In this document: positions 43,796-54,900 of the stretch, piece after piece | How the letters are laid out: every line of letters begins with the position of its first letter | How positions within the stretch are numbered: position 1 is the first letter of the stretch | DNA from: Takakia lepidozioides | Lineage: Eukaryota > Streptophyta > Takakiopsida > Takakiales > Takakiaceae | DNA: 64,000 nt | Reading direction: 5' to 3' | Assembly: GCA_030704615.1 (NCBI GenBank) | Contig: CM060731.1 | Span: forward strand, 57,642,756-57,706,755 | Notes under the pieces: model-generated | Told to the model about the DNA's origin: nothing | Seen by the model: only the letters and a program-made list of their open reading frames with translations | Databases searched by the model: none | Made by a program: the position numbers and the translations under genes

Positions 43796-45570
43796 TTTGG
43801 AGTTCCGAATTCAAACCGGTTATCCTAAAGGTTTGCACGACATTTGTGGATCCACTCTTAAAATCTGGTACTAGACTCGCTCTGCCTTGGAAAAGGCAGA
43901 ATGCAATCCTACCAAGCTCAATTGAATGCTGGCGTATCGCTTCTTCTGCCAGAGGTCCGCCAGACATATGTGAGGAACGGTACGTCAGCAAGGTTCGCAA
44001 TGAACTGCGAGAACGAGCACACAAAGCATAATTCAGAGCGCATTCTCCAGATATCCTTCCCCCAATATCCCTTTCACTTGTAACGAAATGAAAAACCAGA
44101 ACAAAACTAGCAATTTCAAATTCCCCCGAGCTCTTTCTCAAGTTGTCCTTGCCTGTGCGAAGAAATTGGGAGTCTCCCCCGTCAGCCACACTCAGCGCAA
44201 CCCCGGCTCTTCCCCTCCAGCCCGATAGCTATGGCGGCGTCCTGGAAGGCGGCAGACGAGACGGAGAGACTGCTGATCCCCCGCAGCCGTCAAGCAGCGC
44301 GCTGGGCCCACTGCAGTGCGCGCCGCTGCCCGTTTCTTCAAAATTTCCCAACATCCAAGGAATGTTTCCAAATATTTATTTATTTCCAGCCTGCCCCCTT
44401 TCCAGCATTTTCTCGTTTGTAGTTTAGTGGGATCGCGGGTAGGTACGGATGTGTATGCGACACAAATAGCAAAAACGAGGCAGTGATGAAGGCAGGAATA
44501 GTTTGGCAGACATTCAAATTTATAGCCATAGTTAGCAACAGGATGCAGGCAGCAGTAAATGCTCAAGGAACCCAGTCTGTACATACGGTTATGCAAGTCT
44601 TCGCATATCTATTAAGCACTGGATTTGGGTTTTCTTTTCTTTCTTTCTTTTTTTTTAACCTTTTTTTATAAAGTTAACAGGGGGATTGTAGCCCTGATAA
44701 ATTTGATTGAAAGGTAAGAAAAAAATAACCTTACAAAGAGCCATAAGGCAGATTAATGAGGCACCACTCCGAACCAGGAACCTGCAAGGGAGGGGGGAGG
44801 AGAGAGGGAAACAAAGTAACTTAGAGTCACCTCAAAGATCCAAGCACTGACCTGAAAGCCAGAAGGGAGGCTCCAGCAATCTCATTAAAAGCTACCAGAG
44901 AGCCAGCGTTCAGCAAGTCCATCTGAACTATACTAAACCTAAGCAATCAAAGGCCAATCAAATAGCCTTTTCTTTTACTTTTACTTTTTTTCTTAAGAAA
45001 AAGAGAAGAGGGACTGAGGCCTTAAAACTTTTTTTCTTTTTTTCTTTTTTGGATTAACAGGGGATGCCTTTTGAGTTTTATTCAGAATTATTGAGGGGAA
45101 AAAAATTAAAACCCCGATTACGCCATAAGGCACACACACCGTTTTCAGTGAAAGGAGAACCTATCCTCTCATGCGGAGAGACTGATCAAGAATCCATAGC
45201 GAACTGCTAGACTAATTTCAAGGTTCTAATAAGCTGGAACGAATCTTAAGGGCCGATGTTGAAAGAAGAGACCAAGGCCTAATTGAGTGCCGGGTTCCTA
45301 TCTAAGAGCGCAAGTGTGGAAAAAGCATGTGGGGACTTACAGTAACCAAAGCGAAACACGAAACTTTATATAGAAGGACATGAAGTCCAGAAAATACAGA
45401 GGAAAAAATAACCTCTAAACCAAGTGCCATGGAGGCTGATCTAGGAAGGCCAACTTTTTTGTATAATGGTTTTTTAACAGATTGATTCTGGTGGCATTTG
45501 GCCTTGCAGCCCACACCGTAATGCCATGTGGAAAGGTTGTAGCACCGAATGGATCCAAAACACACCTACC
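43796..45570. other. Upstream region of the glutaredoxin gene; LINE-tail fragments
   Basis: No gene is supported. Poly-pyrimidine tracts are at 44635-44660 and 45030-45050. 45060-45130 matches 55480-55550 in inverted orientation (GGGGTTTTAATTTTTTTCCC and ATAATTCGAATAAAAC-type words), which looks like a LINE 3' end. The 5' part of the glutaredoxin transcript lies near 43800-44100. Confidence 0.4.
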
Positions 45571-46079
45571 GTAGTGGGATAGCCGGTTATTCACTTGCCT
45601 GCCTAATAATTATTTTTGGGGCCATTTGGCAGTTAGGCACCTTTGAGAAAAAAATTTAAATTAGGCATCTTGGATGTATAATTTTTTCAAATTATGAAAT
45701 TAAGAATAATAGTCACCAAGTGAAAACATAAAATATAAAAATACAGCCGCTGCCATGGATGAAAATTGAAAACTGAGTCCATGGATGACGTTTTAAATGA
45801 AAACTCAGCCGCTGCCATGGATGCAAATTGAAAACTTAGCCCATGGATGACGTTTTAAAGGAATATCATTCTAAATGGATGTCATTTTTAGATTTGTTTT
45901 CCATAGTTTTCTAATTGAAATTCAAGTTTTTATACCATAGGCACTTTTAGAGAAATTTTTGAAAATTGGGCACTCTTTGAAGATATATTTTTTAAATTAG
46001 GCACTCTTGTCAAAATATTTTATTTTGATTAGGCACTTTTTTTTCGAATTAATTTCTGCCTAACCGGCTATCCCACTAC
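45571..46079. mobile_element. MITE with 19-bp terminal inverted repeats
   Basis: Left end GTAGTGGGATAGCCGGTTA at 45571-45589; right end TAACCGGCTATCCCACTAC at 46061-46079; the inverse match is perfect over 19 bp. Interior is AT-rich with repeated TTAGGCACTCTT-like words near 45630, 45965, 46000 and 46030. A 68-bp tandem duplication (GCCGCTGCCATGGATG... twice) is at about 45745-45857. No coding region. Target duplication is not clear. Confidence 0.75.
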
Positions 46080-46372
46080 AGTAATAGGTATATCCGTCCA
46101 AGTCGCATCCGTCGCATAGGAATCACTGACTACTTCCCAAAATCAAACTTCTAGAGGCTTTAAAGTATTCTTAGTAGACGACAATCATGATCACAGTTCA
46201 ATATGTTGAGTAGAGAAGGGCCATGTCACGTATAATATTTAATAAATTAATTTTTAAGTATGAGGTATTGAGTTATTCTCATCAATATATGAAGTAAGGT
46301 ACTTTGTTTGTTTGTTTTGTTTTGTTTTTAGCGTTGAGATCTCCGCAAACCGCGGACCCAGCCCTTCTCTTT
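46080..46372. repeat. Left part of a dispersed repeat, target of the retrotransposon insertion
   Basis: 46283-46365 contains CAATATATGAAGTAAGG, a TTTGT-rich run and TTGAGATCTCCGCAAACCGC. These recur right of the element at 54313-54400 and 54603-54690. Thus the 46373-53634 unit sits within one copy of this repeat. Confidence 0.6.
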
Positions 46373-46738
46373 TGTCATGGTTTTTATCATGGTTAACTAG
46401 AATTACCTACTTCTAGTTAACTAGGATATTTTGGATATTCATATTTGTATTTTGTGTGTTGGGACTTCATTTGGTCTCACATGCCAAGTGAGGTGTCAAA
46501 CCTCACTTGGGACATGGGGATGGGTTTTCCCCTTGTGAGCGTTGAGGATGGCTCATCTTCTGGTAGTTGAGCCTCCATGAGCCTCTCCCACCTCCATAGC
46601 TCTAGGTATTGAGTGGGAGTGTGGTGAGGGCTTTGTAGGGTGGATTCCTTTAGCAAAGGTGCCCTTGGCTTGACTTAGTTTATGTGATTGAGTGGATTCA
46701 TGAGTGGAGTGTTTCCCTTGTGCTCACTTTCATTTTCA
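46373..46738 (+). repeat. 366-bp terminal segment (LTR-like, 5')
   Basis: Starts TGTCATGG and ends CATTTTCA, with TG...CA ends. The 3' copy at 53183-53548 is also 366 bp and differs at only a few sites. A third copy with an insertion is at 27335-27745. Both 5' copies start at the same base, TGTCATGG, which supports this as a true element end. No primer-binding site complementary to a tRNA 3' end was evident just inside. Confidence 0.6.
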
Positions 46739-49199
46739 CTACCAGAAGATGACCTTATGCCTGTGAGTGCGGAGTGTAAGGGTTAGTTTAGCACTTGTGT
46801 GTTGAAGAGCTTGGGAAGATAGCTCTTGTGTTGCAAGGTGTTACATATATTGCAAAGGAAAATCCTTGTGGTGTTAGGGCTTTGAGAGATATTGCTTTGC
46901 CCTAAGGAGGTGGAGAGCTCAAAGATGGAGCTCTTGTAGATCACAAGCCTTTGCAAGGAAAGGTACTTGTGGTGTTACACCAAGGTGTTGGAGAGCTCAA
47001 GAATGAGCTTGTTGCCACAAGATTTGCAAGGATTGCAAGAGAGAAGTCTTGTGTGTGTAGAAGCACGGATTCTAGGGTTTGAGAATCTTTTCAATGCATT
47101 ATGGAGTCAATGATGTGTGCCATGGCTTGTGGAGAGCAACTAAATGATTGTTAGTACTCATTTCACTATCAATCTAGGGTTAAGCAAGCTCAAGTATGGA
47201 TGTTGTGGAAGAGAAGCCAAGAAGCTACATAAGCTTGGGCTTGAAGACAACAAGGGCAAGCACTTGGAGAGCATTAGGAAGCTCAAGAGGTTTGAAGGGA
47301 AGCATATAAGTGAAAATTCTATCCATGATGATGTGAAACCAAGCCTAGAGCATTGAAGAGCTTAGAGCACATGTGGGAGATCATTGGAGGTGGCCTTCAT
47401 GAAGAAAAGAGATTGTGGCTCAAGGCATGCATAACAACTTCAACCATAGACTAGCATGTGACAAGACAAGGAAGGGGAAGGTGAAGCTCATGTATTCATT
47501 CCCTTTTGGCTTAAGTTTTGTGGTGGATGGTTGATCAAGCAAGTGATGCTTATGTGGAGCATGCTTCCCAAGTGTGGCTTCCAGCTTGAGGAGAGCTAGA
47601 AGGTGAAGGGAGCAAGTTGATTCCCTTGTGTATGAAGTGATGCATGTGTGGAGCATGCTTTGGGCTTGAGCAAGCTTGAGAGGAGTGACTCTTGAGCTAG
47701 CAAGTGAAGGGAGCTTGAAAGACCAAGGCTTGAGAGGAGACAAGGCTTGGTGGCTTGCCAAAGGAGGTACAAGCTTGATTTTGAGTTCCAATGAGAAATT
47801 GAGCTTGTTGTATGGCCAATGCATTGCTGGTTGAGTTAGAGACAAACTTGAGTAGCTTAAGGTGAAGAAGATCAAGGGAATTTGCCTTGGTACCCCATAG
47901 AATTCATGGATGCTTGAGGGGATTAAGCATAGAGCCCCAAGGAGCACAAACCCTAGCTTGGTAAGGCTAAACCTCAAGGAAATAGAGGGGCAAGTGGCTA
48001 AAGCCTAGGGGAAAATGGCTAAACCCAGGGGGAAATGGCTAAACCCGAGGGAAATGAACTACTCTATGAGGGGGAAATGGCTATTCCTAAGGAGAATACA
48101 AGGGAAATACAAGGGGAATACGTATAGGCCCAGGAGAATATTGGGGGAATACTATGGCATATTCTTAGGAATACTCCTAGGGAACTTATTGGGAACCCAT
48201 TGGGAACTTGGGAACGCATTGAGAACATGGTGACATAGGAAGAGTCCTCGGAGGACTGTTTGGAGGACCATTGGGAGTCCTTGGAAGACTGTTTAGGGTC
48301 CTTGGGGGACCAGTTGGAGTCCTTGGAGGACTGTTTGGGGTCCTTGGAGGACCATTTGGAGGACCATTTGGAGTTCTTTGGAGGACTATTTGGGGTCCTT
48401 GGAGGCCAATATTTGGCGAGCTTGAGAAGTCTTTGGCGACTTGTGTGAGGGACTATTTGGGGTCCTCGAGGGCTAAGTTTTGGCAGGCTCTTGGGGCCTT
48501 GGTGTACTGTTTTGGAGTCCCATTGTGCAAGGATTGGGAGCCTTAGTGAGATTGTTTGAGAGACATATTCTTGAGGGCTTCTGGAGAGTTATTTGAGAGA
48601 CCCTTGAAAGGTAGTCTTGTCTATTGTTCAAGCAAGAGAGTGTGGAGATAGGGTAGTGGGATGAGGGCATGCTGGGATTAGGAATTGCTTTAGTCTCTCT
48701 TACTTGTAGTCTTTCACCCTCTCTGTAGGCCAAAACCTTTCCGTAGGTGGAGGCAAGAGTCAGTCCGGGTTTGGGCTGGGGTGTCATTGTAGGAGCGACA
48801 CTGTGGAGTGTTTTTGGTGTGGGGGAGTTGCTGTTTTGTTTTTCTTGTGTTTGGATCCCCTCCACACCTGCATGCTTGACTGTGCGCCATGTTAGCTTTG
48901 TGTGGGCGTTTGTTTTCATAGGAGGTTGGTCCGGATTTGATCACCGGCCAATCCTAGAGCGTGCTGTCGGTGGTGAGGCTGGGGTGATGACCAGTCAGAC
49001 CATAATTGTTTATCTTCTAGTGAGGTTGGGTTGATGACCAGCAGACTATATGAGTACTTGCAGTGGATGCAGGCGCAGGTTTATGTTACGAACCTAGTAG
49101 TTTAAGCCATAAGCCGCAACTGGTTCTCTACCCGGTTACCTTGTGGAAAGGGGGATTAGAGACAGGTTTACAACAGGTGTGGTTGTGAGTTTTCATCAC
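46739..49199 (+). other. Retrotransposon leader with minisatellite
   Basis: No conserved protein. Short AAGGAAAGG and AGAGCTC words recur. At 48243-48480 a minisatellite of GGAGGACYRTTTGGRGTCC units (about 21-30 bp) occurs, also at 29385-29520 in the other copy. Because unit length is often a multiple of three, frames read as repeated GVLGGLFG or ESLEDYLG; these are not proteins. Confidence 0.55.
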
Positions 49200-49209
49200 G
49201 GAGGTGCCA

Positions 49210-50506
49210 CTAGTTGCTGAGGAGAGTACCGGTACGAGCACCAGCAATACTAGTTGGTATACAAGACGAGGTGTGCGGTTTAGGCCACCTTCACCTTCAG
49301 TGTCTTCTGAGGAAGGTTCAGACTCAGAGTCAGGAGGATTCTCGCCGAGGGTGCAAGCCATTTCCGTGCCATTATTGTGGGATACAATGGAGGAAATGTA
49401 GGGAGCTACTAAGGGGCCACAACGGTACTCTGGAGCTGTGGGTACCATCGAGCTTGATGATTTCATACAGGAGTTTGATAGTTGGTGTGATTTGCAGCAG
49501 ATGCGTAATCCACAACTGTTTACGCCTTTTATGGCGTGAAAGGGGCTGTTTCAGCACCTTGAGGGGCCGCCTATGATGACTACCATGAGTTTAGGCGGGG
49601 ACATGAGGTGGAGATTGAGAAATGACAGGTGTATTGGTCACCTGACTATGTCTCCATCACTAGAGGCATAAGGGCAGTGGTGACACCGGCAGCTACACCG
49701 GCAGCTTCTGCAAGCAGCAGTGGGACGTCAAGTGGAACAGGAGCTGGGAAGTCCACCCAAGCTCCTGCTGCAGCACCAACACCCGTGCCTGCCTTTAACC
49801 CAGTTGTGGAGTTCTTCGAGGAGTTGAGGAGAAACTACCAAGAGATAAGGACAGAGAAGTTGCGGAGCTTGCAAGAGTTCCAACGAAGGTCTACTGAGAG
49901 TTTGAGGGAGGCTTACACTTGCATAAGGCGCTTGATTAACGTAACCCAAGGGGTTACATAAGCTTAGGCAGTCCAATTCCGGTATGGGATATTGGACAAG
50001 GAGCTGAGGAGAAGGGTGCGGGTCTCCTACAAGTGGCCCAACCTACCTTAGCAAACGTGTTTTTGCTGGTAGAGCGGATAGAGCTCAATATGGTGGAGGA
50101 GCGAGTGGTCATGGTGGGGTTTGGTAAGGAGACACAACGAAGTGGGGCTCCTAGCCAACAACAACCACTACCCCAACGTGCTCAAGGCAACAAAGGGGCT
50201 CAGGCGAAGCCTAGGGAAGGGCCGAGAGGATCTCAATTGCAGAGGTCACTTCCTTCATTCTTAGGCCAACAACAGTCGGGTGTGACATGTTGGGATTGTG
50301 GAGGACCCCATGTTAAGAGAGATTGCCCGGAGAGAGTCAAAGGGCCGGCACAGGCACAGCCTACACAACTACAATGTGGGCATTGTGGCAAGTATGGGCA
50401 TGAAGTGGCCCATTGTTATGACTTGCATCCTGAGCTACGGCCAGGCCAGTTCCAAGGGAACAATGGTGGCCGAGGACGAGGCAATGTAGTCCAGAGAGGT
50501 AGATGA
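49210..50506 (+). pseudogene. Gag with two zinc knuckles
   Basis: N-part in frames from 49214 and 49440: ELDDFIQEFDSWCDLQQM-type sequence (compare 30129-30641 minus), then VPAFNPVVEFFEELRRNYQE and EKLRSLQEFQRR near 49800-49880. The C-part in frame from 50033 reads ANVFLLVERIELNMVEERV, then CWDCGGPHVKRDC and CGHCGKYGHEVAHC (CCHC-type zinc knuckles). Several frame changes separate the parts. It would package element RNA. Confidence 0.7.
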
Positions 50507-50578
50507 GGCAGAGGTCGTGGTGGAGGTCGTAACCAAAACCAAGGAGCACAGGGTCACGGTCAAGGTCATGACCAAGGC

Positions 50579-51097
50579 ATGGTAGATAGGCTTGCCCAGC
50601 TAGAACAACGTCTTGCTACCATGGCCACTACTCATGTTGCGCCAGCTCCAAGGCCTGAGGTTCAAGCCCCACTTGCACAACCTCCTATGCCTAGGGAAGA
50701 CCAGATTGGTATGGGCTTCATGTGTGGAGCCGATGTATCGGCACTATCTACGGGGATAACGGATAAGGTGCAATGCATGAATGCCCTGGATTCAAGGGTG
50801 AAGACAACCACAGCTGCGCCGTGGCAAGCGGTAGCTGCAAGGTTGCAGAAGTTGCCAGCTAGGCCAGCCATTGAGCGCAGTATGGTGACTCCTGGGGTAG
50901 TCCTGGTGGACAATCAGGATGGTGTGTTTCAGTTGGGTGGCCTAGCTGGGAGGAGGTATAGGCCACTGCAAGTCTTGTTGGACTCGGGAGCACAGCCATT
51001 GATGTTGGGGAAAGCAGCAATTGCAGGCTTGGGCCTTACAGAGGCGGATTTGGAGCCTTACCCTTTCCAAATTCAAACATCTTTGGGCGGTTCATAG
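50579..51097 (+). pseudogene. Retropepsin-like aspartic protease region
   Basis: Frame of 172 residues with LQVLLDSGAQPLMLGKAAI near 50970-51030. DSGA is the catalytic motif of retroviral-type aspartic proteases, and the following LGL...DL is as expected for the flap-side helix. It precedes the methyltransferase by 40 bp after a stop. It is likely the C-terminal part of the gag-protease polyprotein. Confidence 0.65.
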
Positions 51098-51136
51098 AAG
51101 ACACGAGGGATTACACGCCATGAGCTCTTCATTCGA

Positions 51137-52545
51137 TTGCAGCCAGATCATCCTACAGATGGCTCTGTCATGAGAGCTAAAGCCATTGTTACGGACGCGA
51201 TGTCTTATGATGTGGGGGCTGTGTTATACCTGATGGGCTTTACTTTGGACTTTTGGGAGGAAACAACATCCTACAGGCCGGAATGGCAGTCAGGGGATGG
51301 TCGACGTGCACTGCTCCCAGTGCGGTTTATTGGGAATGTAGCGGTGGATCATAGGAACATGATGCCCACATTGGCTGCATTCTCAGGGGTGGTGGCTTGG
51401 GGTGATGAGCTCTTGGAGGGCAATAGCCATGCAGATGATAGGCCACCACTTGATGAGGACAAACAATTGGCATACAAAGCTGATTTGCTTCCTCATGTGC
51501 CTATTCATATTCTACTGTGGGGTACAGTTAGGAATTTGCATCGAGTAGCAAGCGAGTGTGTGCACCAAGCATGGCAGGAGGCCTATCCATTAGTGAGTGA
51601 GGGGAGTTCAGTGACATCACCTGGACCTCCTCAGTTAGCTCATTTGGACACAGTGCCCATTACCTGGCAACCACCTGACTCAGGGATTTGTTTGCTAGAC
51701 ATGTTTGGAGGTATGAGCACTGGTCTTGCAGGAGTGTTGCAAGCAGGGATTAAAGTACGCAAGTACTTGTATGTGGAGAAGGATGAGATAGCTTGGCGTA
51801 TTAATATGCGTCACATCGCCTTGCTCACACACCGGTATCCTGAGTTGTTGCATTTCTCAGCAATTCAAGGGTATCAAAAGGCCTTGCCAGCAGACATTAT
51901 CTTGCTGGGGGCGGATGATTTGGACCGGCATAGTGCCATTGACTTGGTGATAGCTGGATGGCCTTGCCAATGACATTCTCTCGTAGGTCATGGGAATGGC
52001 TTGCATGATGCACGATCGCATTTGTTTTGGGAGATGTTGCGAGTGTTGCGGGACTTGCAGGTGAGGCAAGTGCAACCTCTAGGCTATATCTTGGAGAATG
52101 TTCCTCTTATGGGGGATTCTCGGGCCAGGGTAATGGCCAGTGTGCATCAGGTGCGGTCTTGGATTGGATTGGCGGTGCTATTGGATGCAGCAGCAATGGG
52201 ATCACGCGCGCATCGATCTTGATTGTGGTGGACCAATCTTGCACCACCAGAGCTACTCAAGAGAGCATATGATTCCATTCAACGGCCACCCAATCTCACG
52301 GTTGAGGGCATTTTGGACCAAAGGAGGCAACCACAGAGGGTGCAACATGATGACCGTCCACCTCTAGCAGTGGTCAATCGAGTGGGGCAGCCACGTACAG
52401 CTTTGCCTACGCTCATGAGCTTTCCCTCGTCTCATGCTTTTCGAGACAATGGTCATGGGTTGATTTGGGACAGTGTGCTACAGCAATTGGTGGAGACCAA
52501 TGCGGATGAGCGCGAGCGGGTGGGGTTTGCCACGGGCACTACATC
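51137..52545 (+). pseudogene. C5 cytosine methyltransferase domain in the retrotransposon
   Basis: Motif order fits C5-DNA methyltransferases. Motif I: GICLLDMFGGMSTGLAGVLQ (51685-51745). Motif II acidic end: KYLYVEKDEIAWRI. Motif IV: DLVIAGWPCQ at 51940-51970, then TGA at 51971-51973 in place of the usual Gly, then HS. Motif VI: GYILENVPLMGDSR at 52085-52130. Motif VIII-like: AAMGSRAHRS then TGA at 52220-52222. Motif IX/X region: NADERERVGFATGTTSVP. The catalytic Cys of PCQ is intact; both stops sit at normally conserved motif positions. The family is near the plant DRM/DNMT3 or Dnmt1 types by GFATGTT, but I cannot place it. The C-terminal motif X (LGQAMDLNCLTWI in the minus copy) is deleted here. 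Retrotransposon-borne C5 methyltransferases have been reported in dinoflagellates and a charophyte alga. Confidence 0.75.
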
Positions 52546-52650
52546 TGTGCCAGCTCAACATGAGAAGGATTGCTTGTACCAATGGCGGTTCCTACAACGA
52601 GCCAAGAGGTTCAAGTGGGAGGGGACTCACCTACTCCAAGTATGGGAGGA
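52546..52650 (+). other. Joined remnants of reverse transcriptase and RNase H-integrase spacer
   Basis: Reads EKDCLYQWRFL, which equals the RT segment in the minus copy (near 59275), directly joined to QRAKRFKWEGTHL, which in that copy lies between RNase H and integrase (near 58090). Both joins occur in short shared sequence. This shows the internal deletions that removed RT, RNase H and integrase. Confidence 0.7.
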
Positions 52651-52838
52651 TAGATCCCAACCTTGCAGTGGTATTTGCAGGATTGCATTGCATGCTATGT
52701 GGGCATGTTGGTAGTGCTGCCACCATGTTAGTGTGTGACAAATGCTCAAGGGGGTGGCACATGGGATGCTTGACACCGCCACTTGAGGACGTTCCTAGTG
52801 GAGAATGGTTGTGTCCACGATGCCTTAGACATAGGTAG
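52640..52838 (+). pseudogene. PHD finger at the element C-terminus
   Basis: Reads GRIDPNLAVVFAGLHCMLCG, then MLVCDKCSRGWHMGCLTPP and SGEWLCPRCLRHR, ending in TAG. The spacing C-x2-C, C-x2-C, H-x2-C, C-x2-C is that of a C4HC3 PHD finger, which typically binds the histone H3 tail. The minus copy has the same domain at 56736-57038 following integrase. In many chromoviruses a chromodomain lies at this place; here a PHD finger takes it. The domain appears intact in both copies. Confidence 0.75.
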
Positions 52839-53095
52839 TGGGCATGACAATGGTGGAGTTGCCAAGTGATCCAAGGTCTAGCTGGTAGGAGTTCAATGCC
52901 ATAGATACTCAACTGAAGATCATGGATTGCATGAAGGCGACTAACGATGGGGCTACGTTTGCACCCGGCCTCTTGATCTATCGACTTTAGGTGTTGGGAC
53001 TTGTGCAATTGAAGACCAAACGATGATTTTATTGAGATGGATACTTGTCAGCTATCCGGTGTTAGAGGGACCTAAGCACCAGCTAGGGGGGCGAT

Positions 53096-53634
53096 TGTGG
53101 CATAGCTTTCTAGGATTGTGTGCTTAGAGTGTATGGTGGACAGCGATGTATGTTGTGGCACGATGCTTAGGTGCACGACAGCTGTCATGGTTTTGGTCAT
53201 GGTTAACTAGAATTACCTACTTCTAGTTAACTAGGATATTTTGGATATTCATATTTGTATTTTGTGTGTTGGGACTTCATTTGGTCTCACATGCCAAGTG
53301 AGGTGTCAAACCTCACTTGGGACATGGGGATGGGTTTTCCCCTTGTGAGCGTTGAGGAGGGTTCATCTTCTGGTAGTTGAGCCTCCATGAGCCTCTCCCA
53401 CCTCCATAGCTCTAGGTATTGAGTGGGAGTGTGGTGAGGGCATTGTAGGGTGGATTTCTTTAGCAAAGGTGCCCTTGGCTTGACTTAGTTTATGTGATTG
53501 AGTGGATTCATGAGTGGAGTGTTTTCCTTGTGTTCACTTTCATTTTCATTGTGGCATAGCTTTCTAGGATTGTGTGCTTAGAATGTATGGTGGACAGCGA
53601 TGTATGTTGTGGCACGATGCTTATGTGCACGACA
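53096..53634 (+). repeat. 3' end block A-B-A' (85 + 366 + 85 bp)
   Basis: After the purine tract comes A (53096-53180; TGTGGCATAG... to GTGCACGACA), then GC, then B (53183-53548; copy of the 5' terminal segment), then T, then A' (53550-53634). A and A' are both 85 bp and differ at two bases. The A/B join forms GACAGCTGTC. The minus-strand copy has the same arrangement: A-like 56472-56388, a B-position segment of different sequence, A'-like 56036-55965. True LTR borders remain unresolved. Confidence 0.65.
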
Positions 53635-54900
53635 CCTTGGTACCTTTGGAAAACTCTCGATGACCTCCCGCAATGTGGGAGTTGCGTCCGGCGGACGCTT
53701 GCGTCCAGTTTGCCCCGGCCATTAGGATGAGGAGGGGTACACACCGGCTTGGTCTCATGATTTTTGGACCTGTTGTGTGGGAGATATCGAATTTCAAGTA
53801 CATTAGGTCGCTGGAAATTCGCAAAAAATAGCAAAGTGGGCTTTCCTGCAACAATGATTGGCCCTTCATTTGTCTTTTGTGCCCGTGGACATAAATATAA
53901 ATTGGGCTTTTTGGAAATACTGGCGTTTCACAATATTGTTTGTAGCGTCCTTGAGATCTCCCAAATTGCGGGCCCAAATGTACTACAATGCTTGGTGCCA
54001 TTGGAAAGCCCTCCATGAGGACAGGTGCACCGACTCGGTTTCACAAAAGTTGGACCTATGGGCCGAGAATTATAGAAATATGAACAAGTTTTGGTGGTTG
54101 CTGAAAATTCAACTAAATTACAAAATTAAGTGTTGGAATGACATTGGAGGTCACACTTGGGCCTCTACATTGGAGATGCACTTCGATACATAGGAGATTG
54201 CACTTGGGCTTAGATGGGCCTTAATATAGTAGACGCACTTGGATACATATGAAATTGCACTTGGTTTTAGATTCCAATTCTTCACACATGGGCCAATGAC
54301 AGAGGATACCTAGTCAATATATGAAGCAAGGTAGTTTGTTTGTTTGTTTTGTTTTATTTGTTTGTTTTGTAGCGTTGAGATGCCCCAAACCGCTGGTGCT
54401 TGGTACCGTTGGAAAGCCCTCAACGAAGAGGGATACACATGCTTGGTCTCATGATTTTCAGAAATGCAGTGTGGGAGATATGGAATTTCAAGTACTTTTG
54501 GTCGTCGGAAATTCGTGAAAAATAGCAAAGTGGCCTTTCTTAGAACAATGATTGGATAAATTACTGCTCAATAAATTCATGGAAAAAAAAAAATCTGATC
54601 TTTTCAATATATGAAGCAAGGTTGTTTGTTTGTTTTTTGTTTTGTCTTGTAGCATTGAGATCTCCCAAACCGCAGGCCCAACCATGCTGCTTGGTACCGT
54701 TGGAAAGCCCTCGATGAGAAGGGGTGGAGTGACTTGGTCTCATGATTTGTGAACATGCGGTGTGGGAGATAATGATGGAATTTCAAGTACTTTTGATCAT
54801 CGGAAATTCGTAAAAAAAAGCAAAGTGGGCTTTCCTACAACAATGATTGGCCCGAGACTTATGGAATTATAAACATTTTTTCAACTAAATTACAAAATCA
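53635..54900 (+). repeat. Tandem diverged ~290-bp repeats
   Basis: CTTGGTACCGTTGGAAAGCC or a close variant occurs near 53636, 53992, 54398 and 54688. CAATATATGAAGCAAGG with a TTTGT run occurs at 54313 and 54603, 290 bp apart. Each unit also has GTGGGAGAT and GGAATTTCAAGTAC. It forms the right flank of the retrotransposon, whose left flank has the missing piece. No gene. Confidence 0.65.

Larger units (their letters stand above)
46373..53634 (+). mobile_element. Ty3/gypsy element with cytosine methyltransferase and PHD finger (deleted copy)
   Basis: Terminal 366-bp segment at 46373-46738, long leader (46739-49200), gag with two zinc knuckles, aspartic protease, C5 methyltransferase, then short remnants of reverse transcriptase and of the RNase H to integrase interval, and a PHD finger. 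The element ends with a purine tract (AGGGGGGCGAT, 53085-53095) and repeat blocks 53096-53634. Compared with the minus-strand copy at 55965-60611 it lacks almost all of RT/RNase H and integrase. Imperfect CCTT at both edges may be a target duplication. Non-autonomous at best. Confidence 0.75.

Noticed and set aside
29385-48480. Repeated GVLGGLFG and ESLEDYLG peptides
   Set aside because: They come from the GGAGGACTRTTTGG minisatellite in a leader and are present in several frames.
52546-52650. Idea that the missing RT and integrase were removed by splicing before retroposition
   Set aside because: The joins in comparison with the minus copy do not have GT at the left or AG at the right border; short matches (TC, AGGAT) fit deletion better.
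53183-53548. Solo LTR of an unrelated element nested in the 3' end
   Set aside because: No 5-bp target duplication; the flanking repeats are 85 bp and the minus copy has the same layout with a different middle. Left as an open question instead.
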